Below are positions 12,101 through 21,100 of a stretch of 64,000 nt of DNA, piece after piece. Within the stretch, counting starts at the first letter, position 1. Each line of letters opens with the position of its first letter. This DNA is from Crotophaga sulcirostris. Its lineage: Eukaryota > Chordata > Aves > Cuculiformes > Crotophagidae. The notes beneath the pieces are model-generated. The model saw only the letters and a program-made list of their open reading frames with translations, had not been told where the DNA came from and did no database searches. Both the position numbers and the translations under genes were made by a program. The stretch lies in NCBI GenBank assembly GCA_013397455.1, contig VYZB01000240.1:1049553-1113552 (forward strand), in the 5' to 3' direction.

Positions 12101-15100
12101 AAGGTCCTTCAAGGACGTGGGTCTCCCTTTTCCTCTCTGCCTGGCACCCAAGCATGAGCTGCGGCACAGTCCCCTGTCTGGTTGTCACCCAGAGCAGGGC
12201 GAGTGTGGTGATCAGCCCCAACTCCTTTCCAAAAGCTTGCTCAGCTCTTAGCAGTGAGTAAAATCACTGTCCTGCCTGAGAGCCACGGGACCAGGATCTT
12301 GGTGTCTCATGGGAGAAAGGCTAAAGGCTAAACCCTGAGATTTTTTTTGAATATAAAGTGGTGAAGGCTCTAGAGGGGAAGCTGCACGAAGAGTGGCTGA
12401 AGTCATTTGGTCTGTTCAGCCTGGAGAAGACCTCATCAAAGTTTATAGCTTCCTCACAGAGGAAGGAGGAGGAGCAGGCCTTGATCTCTTCTCTCTGGTG
12501 ACCAATGTTAGGACTCAAGGGAATGGCAGGAAGATGTGCCAGGGAAGGTTTAGGTTGGATATTGGGAAAAGGTTCTTCACCCAGAGGGTGGTGGAGCACT
12601 GGAACAGCTCCACAGGGAAGCAGTAACAGCACCAAGCCTGACAATAATCAAGAAACATTAGGACAAAGCACTCAGACACATGGTGTGAAAGTTGGGGTTG
12701 TCCTGTGCAGGGAAAGGAGTTGGACTCAATGATCCTTGTGGGTCCCTTTCAACTCAGGTCAGGCTCTCTCCAGCATCACTCTCAGCAGAGGAAGGTAGCT
12801 TAAACTGGGATTAAGCGTGAAAAGCCCTGTAAAGGGGCCAAGCTTAGCAAGGGTGGACCACCTTTGCCCAGGTGCACAGCGATGCAGGTGCACATCTCTG
12901 GCCACAGGCTGTTAAATCAGCCCACTTGTCGATGTAGTTGGGGAAAGACAGAGTGCTGCAAGATGTTGCTTGCTGCTGCTGTTGCAGAGCAATGCCTCAG
13001 AAGCTGCTCAAAGGGTTAAAATGTGTTTGGCAGCACTAATTAACCTCTGCAGCAGATTCCCACACAATGAGATCAACCCCAGTAAATAGAGAGAGCATTT
13101 GTGCCTTGAATAAAGAGAAAGAGGGGGGAGAAATACTGACCTGGACAATGAAACAGGAGTTGGCAGCAACAATAGCTGGACTTGGCTGAGACTACAAGCT
13201 AGACCCTAATTAATCCTGATGTTTAGACATGATGAAGTGGGGGAAGCAGGCCAGGACTGGCTACTGGGGCTTCCCTGCCTGGAGCCACGTTAGTGGTCCA
13301 GGGTGGCTTTGGCTCTGGGCAGCCATAGGGCTTCTGGGGTCCACACTGCAGGAGGAGACCTGCCTTCTAGAGGGCTCCTACTCTGAGCTGGCAGGAGCTC
13401 AGCTAGGAGCAGTGGGTGGGTGGTGCTGTCAGCTTTTGGAGAGCTAAACTGGTGATTTTCTTGGATTTTCATGGCCTGTGCTCTTAGGCAGCACCATGGG
13501 CTTGAAGGTGCTCACTGGAATTCTACTGGGATCATTTTAGAGTCACAGGGCAGTGCCTACCACACAGGGTCAAGGGAAGACTTCTGTGTGCCTACTCCCA
13601 GCCCTGGCAAAGTGATGACACAGCCTTCAAAGCACTGAGCTCTGTGCCACAAGGTTTTGTTCCCCATGGTTGGTGAAGGCTGGGGCAGTGCCTGCAGCAC
13701 TTTGAGGTGCTCCTGTGGATCCTGCCAGTGCCTGCACTAACACTGCTCTTGTGCAGATCTGCCAGAGAGCAGGCATGAAAGTCCAGGGCTCCTGGGACAT
13801 CAGCTGCACTCCCAAAGTGGTAGGAAACCTTCTCTGCACCTTCTAATTTTCATGGATCTCCAGGTGCAAAGGGATTGTCAGCCAGCATCCTGGTCCCTTC
13901 TCCTGTATCCTACCCTGCCAGCGCTGGGGCTGCTGACTCAGAGAAAAGGAAGAAGAACTTCTTTAGGAAGAAGTTCTACACTGAAAGGGTGATTGGCCAC
14001 TGGAATGCGCTACCCAGGGAGGTGGTGGAGTCGCTGACCCTTGATGTGTTTAAGGGAAGATTGGATGAGACACTCAGTGCCAGGGTTTAGGTGATGAGTT
14101 GGTGTTAGTGTTGGCTTATAGGTTGGACTTGATGATCTCAGAGGTCTCTTCCAACCTGGTTATACTGGTTATACTGTGAAAACACACTGATTGCTTCCAA
14201 AATTTGTGAAACTGGTAGCAATGAACTCCTTTGAGGAAGATGGAGGCAGCGATCAGCTCAGCCCACTCCTGCCTGGGAATGCAGTGCTCCCTTGGACGTT
14301 GACTTTGCAGTCCTGGAGCTCGAGGAGAGGATGGAAGGGTCAGTGAACTGTAAAATATGCAAGTTGTGTAGCATTAAAAATGCATCAGAATCTTCAGATT
14401 GATGGCTGCATTTACTGCTCTTAGTGCATCAAACCTGCACGGGCGAAGGAGCGTGAGGTTTTATTTTGTGAAAACAGAGCACATCGTTCAGTGAGCAACT
14501 CCAGCCTGTTTGGGTGGAGGGCGTGCGAATGAGCACATGCTCCAGGGCAGGGTCTAAATCAGTACACCACGTGGAGAGAGACCTCCAGAGGAAGAGGAGC
14601 TTGGCTGGGAGCATCTGTGTGCATCCCAGGCGTGGGTGGCTGCAGACACTCCTTTACCCTGCAAACGCCCGTGCTTGGTCTTTTTGCTGCCACGTGCCAT
14701 CCTGCTTTGGAAGGGTGATGCTGTGCAGGCTGGGTGAATGCCTTGCAGTCAGTTGTTGCCAGGCATGTACCTGCTGATCATAGAGTCATAGAATCACCTG
14801 GTTGGAAAAGACCCTTGAGATCATCAAGTCCAACTGTACCTGTCCACTACTAAACCAGATCCCTGAGAAATTCATCTCCCTGTCTTTTAAATCCCTCCAG
14901 GGATGGTGACTCCACCACCTCCCTGGGCAACCTCTGCCAGTGCCTGACCACCCTTTCAGTGAAGAAATTTTTCCTGATGTCTAATCTGAACCTCCCCTGG
15001 CGCAACTTGTGGCCATTTCCTCTTGTCCTGTCACCTGTCCCTTGGGAGAAGAGACCAGCACCCACCTCTCTACAACCTCCTCTCGGGCAGTTGTAGACAG

Positions 15101-18100
15101 GGATGAGGTCTCCCCTCCAACCCCTTCTTCTCCAGGCTAAACAACCCCAGGTCCCTCAGCAGCTCCTCTCCAACCCCTTCCCCATCCTCGTTGCCCTTCT
15201 CTGAACACACTTCAGCCCCTCGTTGTAGTGAGGGACACACCACTGAGCACAGGATTCGAGGTGTGGCCTCACCAGTGCCAAGTACAGGGACACAATCACC
15301 TCCCTGCTTCTGCTGGGCACGCTGTTTCTGATACAGCCCAAGATGCCATTGGCCTTCTTGGCCACCTGGGCCACTGCTGGGTCATGTTCAGCCGTTTGTC
15401 AACCAACACCCCAGGTCCTTCTCCGCCAGGCAGCTCTCCAGCCATCTTTGTCTCTCTTCCTTAGGCACTCAACGGCTTCGTGCTGGTGGTGACATCAGAA
15501 GGATTGATATTTTACTCCTCACATACGATTCAGGACTACCTGGGATTTCATCAGGTTGGTGGGACACATCTGGCTCACTGTGGCGGGTTTGCAGAGCGGA
15601 TTTTTCCTTGGTGGTGGAGAAGAGCCCTAAGATCCCTGCCGGCAGGACGTTCTGCAGGGATCGCAGGGTCTTTGGGGAATGCATGGGAGTTTTCCTTGGT
15701 CTTGTGAATTTGGAGTCTGTGTTGCCAGACATGTTCATGGAGAGGTGTCAAAGCAACTTCACTAGCTCATAGACTCTTTTCTACCAGCCATGCTGACAGG
15801 CTATGAGGTTCACGACCTCATTGTGTAATGCCATGGTGAGATGTTGGGTGTTCCCTGCCCAGGATGCCTTCAGGCACCCACTTCTCTGAGTGACCCCAGG
15901 AAAATCCTGCAAGGCTCCAATGCTTTGTGGTTATCTGAGGACCCAGGTAACCTGAAAGGCACTAGGTTGGACTCACAGGGAAGTAGGACTTACCTACAGT
16001 CCTTTACTTACTGTGTGTTGGTGTGGCTCCCACACAGTTAGCTTTCTCCAACCTCTGGGGTAGATGAGGACTGTCCATCTAAGCAGAGGGAGCAAGTCCC
16101 AGAGCAGGTGTAGGGCTGGGGTGACTTTGCTGCTGTTTGCTCCCATCTCGTACCATAAGTCAGCACTAGGATTTTGAAGGACATCATGTTACATGGACAA
16201 GCTTGTTAGGGTGGAGCTGTATTGCTGATGCTGGTGGCTCTTTAGGATGGGGTGGGGGGAGGTCTGGCCTAATGTGTGCAAGGGGTCCTTTAGAGCCAGA
16301 TGTGCTGTTTGTCCCCAAACATCAGCTCCAGTAGAAAGTGTCACACCTTATTCAGACGGAGACCTAGTTGAGACCCAGGGAAACTGAGTGAGATGTAGCT
16401 AACTGTGACTGTGACAGGCTGTTTCCAAGTGTGATGTGAAAACTGGTGCCTGGGGACAGGGCACAGAGCTCACGCATTGCTTTCTTCTTCAAGACTGATG
16501 TCATGCACCAGAGCGTCTTTGAGCTGATCCACACTGAGGACCAGCAAGAATTCAGACGCAACCTCCACTGGGCCCTCAACCCACCCCACACTCCTGAGGG
16601 TGAGCCTTCTCCAGAAGGTAAACACAGGCTGGGAGCCAGGCATCCCCGTTGGCCTGAGGTGTGTAGCTCCCCAGATACGCCAAGGAGCCCAGCTCCCTGC
16701 CATCACTTGTGTGGGGCTTACATCCTTGTGGCTCAAGCCATGGGTTCATCTAGAACGCTGTGGCTTTCCATGGTTTTCTTTTGCTGTGCTTGGCAAAGTG
16801 CTGCAGTCCTCCCCAGTGCTGGGGACCTCCAGCCCTTTTTGGGGACCTCCAGCCCTTGCTGGGAACCCTTGCTTGCTCCTTTCCCAGTCCCTCTCTCCCA
16901 CAGAGGGGAAGAGTCTCAGTTCTTCTGCTGTCCCCTACAAGCTGGATCAGCTGCCCCCAGAAAACTCCTCCTTTCTGGAAAGGAGCTTCGTGTGCCGCTT
17001 CCGCTGCCTCCTGGATAATTCCTCTGGCTTCCTGGTGAGTACAGACCTGCACTGTGACCTCCACAGCAGGAGGGGAGCAGGCTCACCTGGAGGGGTCCAT
17101 TCTACTGCTGGAGCATAAAAGTTGGCCTTGAAAGACCCAGCGCTTTCTGACACGTGCAGCACTTGCCTGGCTCAACAATATTTCTGCTGTTTATCATAGG
17201 CTTGGTCTGTACCTACAACCTCTCTGTGTGGATTTTGTTCCTCTCCTCTCAGAGATGCTCAGTCTTGAACAAAAGTGCTTTTCCTCCACACTTTTTGCCA
17301 GGTTTTTGTGTTAAAGGCATTTCTTAAGACCAAGTAGGTGGTGTTCATCCCTCCTCCTTTCTACTGCAAGTTAGTGGTGTTCTTAGCTTCATAACCACTG
17401 GTTTTCCCTGTCATCTTCTTTCAATCTGGAAACTCAATATGAAGAAAAAGTCGTGGGTGTCTGTTGTTTAGAAGCAGCACTACGATCCTTGATGGGGCTG
17501 TGATATAGCTCAGTTACTGCATGGGCTGCTTTGCATTTTGTGTAATGTCCTGATGCAACTGCAGCCTGTGCTTGGTCCTGGGGTGGCATCCCTTTGGTCC
17601 TCTGTCTTATTTTAGTGGGGAGCTCTGGAGTCACAAGGGACAAGTCGCAAGGGGTTATTTGCATCAGCTCTGCAGTGAGATGACTCTTTTCCTGTGCAGC
17701 TCTCCTCTCTCTCTTCTCTCTTCGTCCAGTTTTCTGTGTGACACTTACTTTTCTTCTCTTCCCAGGCTTTAAACCTTCAAGGCAGGCTGAAATTCCTTCA
17801 TGGGCAGAACAAAAGGTCTGAAGATGGATCTGCACTGCCACCCCAGCTCGCTCTCTTTGCTATCTCCACCCCTTTGCAGCCCCCGTCCATCCTGCAGATC
17901 CGAACCAAGAACATGATCTTCAGGACAAAGCACAAGCTGGACTTCACCCCCTTGTCCTGCGATGCCAAGTAAGCAGCAGAGCTCATTTGAGGGGTGATGC
18001 TTGTGGGCTTCCAGCATGCCATTCCATGCCCTGCCTCGGTGATGTCCCACCTCGGCTCTGCCGCTGAGTTGGGCGTGTTCTCGGTCTCCTGCAGGGGGAA

Positions 18101-21100
18101 GATTGTTTTGGGCTACACTGAGGCAGAGCTGCGGATGTGTGGCACTGGGTACCAGTTCATCCATGCTGCCGACATGCTGTACTGTGCCGAGAACCACATC
18201 AGGAGTAAGAGTCTCTTCCCCTGGTCCCTTGTGTCCACCCCTGAAGCAGCTGAGAGGGCTGGGCTATGGGCAGTTCTGTTGGCTGCTGTGTTGAGCCTGG
18301 CAGCTCTTTCCTCATAGGATGCTTTTCTTTATGCCTTGCTGTGATTCTCACGTCACAGCTTGGGGTGAGGGTGGTTTTGCCTGGAGAAGAGGAGAGTGAG
18401 GGGGGACCACGTTGCAGCTTACTGCATCCTCACAAGGGAAGGATGAGGAGCAGGCACTGAGCTCTTCTCTCTGATGACCAATGATAGGACTCAAGGGAAT
18501 GGCAGGAAGATGTGCCAGGGGAGGGTTAGTTTGGACATTAGGAAAAGGTTCTTCACGCAGAGGGTGGTGGAGCACTGAAACAGCTCCCCAGGGCAGCAGT
18601 CACAGTGCCAAGCCTGACAATATTCCAGAAGCATTTGTACAAAGCCCTCAGACACACGGTGTGAATGTTGGGGTTGTCCTATGCAGGGACAGGAGTTGGA
18701 CTCAATGATCCTTGTGGGTCCCTTCCAGCTCAGGTCATTCTGTGATGCTGTGGTTCTGTGATTCTGAGGGGTGTTTAGCTGGGATAGTGTCCCCTGCACA
18801 CGCCGGCCACGCAACTGCTGTGACCCCACCTGCCTGTCCCTGCTGGAAGCGGCAGCGTTGCTGGAGGCAGCCCTGCCTCTGGTGATGTGCTCACAGCCCT
18901 CGGCACGCGTGCTTCCTCCTGGCAGTGATGAAGACTGGCGAGAGCGGCCTGACGGTCTTCCGCCTGCTGACGAAGGAGAACCGCTGGAAGTGGGTGCAGG
19001 CCAACGCACGGCTCGTCTACAAGAACGGCAAACCCGAGTACATCATTGTCACACAGAGACCCCTTGTGTGAGTGCTGGCTGGGATGGGGACAGGCTGGCT
19101 TTTTCCATCTGTATGGGCTCTGGGATGCCCTGAGCAGGGCACGATGTTCAATTTGTCATTGCTTCTCAGGCCTTCTAAAGGTGCAGCCATAAGATACAAA
19201 TGCGTGTGTTTTACATGTGTGTATATATATAAAAATATGTATGAGTGTGTGGATTTGTACATAAATGCATACGTAAATGCGTGTGGTTCTGCTCACTACA
19301 TGCACTGAGGTCATAGCAAGGAGCTTTGGCTTGCAGGAAGGCCAGGTTGGATGGGGCTTTGAGCAGCCTGGTCTGGTGGGAGGTGTCCCTGCCCAGGACC
19401 AGGGGGTTGGAACTGGATGATCTTTAATGTCCCTTCCAACCCAAACTATTCTATGATTCTATGAATCACAATTACAAATTGCAGAAACATTTTTGTGGTG
19501 TGTGTTTGTGCATGTACAAGCCCCAGTCTCCTGTTCCTGCCCTGCAGAGATGAAGAAGGAGGGGAGCACCTTCGGAATCGGTCCATGCGTCTTCCCTTTA
19601 CCTTTGCTACAGGAGAGGCGCTCTTATACCAAAGCGCTTACCCTCTGCCAGGCTTCCCTGACCCTTTCCAGAGCAAAGGAAAAAACAGCAAGTCCAAGAA
19701 GGCCTCCCACAGCCATGGAGACTGCTCCCAGAAGGATGGCATTGACCCCAGTTCTCTGCTGGGTGCTGTGATGCGACAGGACAAGGCAGCGTACAGCTCT
19801 CATCCAGCTCCCACACCCAACCATTCCTTCAGCAGCAGTTTGGTGGACCACCTTGAGGATGAGTGCTTGCTGGATGCAGGAAGAGATGCCTGGAGTATGG
19901 GCACTGCTCCAGTTTCTTCAAGGGAGGACAGCCTTAAAGAGGACCTTGTGGATTTGCAGCAGAACCACCCTCTCTTGGCCACCCTGGACTCACTTTCAAT
20001 TAAGAGTGATGAGAACTGTTCCAACAATGAGCTCTTCAGTGCTCTGGAAAGCCTGGGCTTGAACGCTGAGGATCTGGAGCTCCTGCTGCTGGATGAGAAA
20101 ATGGTGATGGTCAATAGGGACCCTGACTGCACCGCATCCCTGAACGATTGCCTTGCCAGCAACAAAATTCTCTCCTACTTCCATGCCACCCTGGGGAATA
20201 AGTATGAGGGAGGACAACAGGTCTGTCCCCTGCCAGGCACATCCCCGAGCCCACCTGGAGGCACTGCTCCATACCAGGCCCATGTGGAGGATGAGTACCT
20301 GCCCCAGCACATGGTGCAGCCTGATATTGCCCAGGGCCAGCCTCCTGCTCCACTGTGGGAACAGCATCTCCCTGCCATGCCAGGGCAGCTGCCCCCACCA
20401 CTGCCAGTGCCAACCAAGGAGGATACAAAGCCATTGGATGGCTCACAGTGGAGGCCAGCTGAGGAAGAGGGTCTTCTCTTCTTCCTCCAGCCAACATGGG
20501 GCACCTCATGGGACAAGGCACCCGTTTCACCCCCAGGAGCACCCTTCCTGCAGGAGCCACCTGGGGCTCAGCAGCTGGAGGGTGACCTCATCACCAGGCA
20601 TCCCACCCGAGAAGATGCTCACCAGTCCTCCTCCCTGCCCAACCAGTGCCAGGGCTGTGTGGGACCACCCCACCAGCTGAAAGACCATCACTTGCCAATG
20701 AATGGGTTGTGTGGTCACAGCCCTGAATCTGCTCCACACCTCCTTGCCAGCGGCAGCCCCAGCCCATGGCAGGATTGTGTTTCTCCACTCCTGGGGTCCC
20801 CAGTTCAGCCTGGTTTTCATGGCATCAACCAAGACTTGATCTCACAGCACCAGGGCTGCTTGGGTACAGGGCCCAGTGTGCCAGCAGGACACTTGAATGG
20901 ATTATGCAGCACAGAAACCATGGACAGCAGGGGGTCCCAGGAAGAGATGGCTCCATACTCTGGGTTCTTCCCCACCTCCTCATACCAACTGATCCCCAAG
21001 AAGCAGCCGAGCCCTGTTCCCTCCGTGCCCCATCACCCTTTTCCAAGCTCACCTGCTGGATGCTTTGGAGGCATCAGCAGCCTCGTGGAGACTCCTGTGA

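Noticed and set aside
14850..15374. Minus-strand frames with [11 protein letters not shown] and LVRPHLESC
   Set aside because: These are CR1 ORF2 relics, not host genes. The same applies to similar frames at 34591, 50369, 50933 and 57391.
19068..19075. Alternative exon 9 donor two bases earlier (GTGTGA at 19066)
   Set aside because: GTGAGT at 19068 is the stronger site and keeps frame with exon 10 (PLVDEEG).
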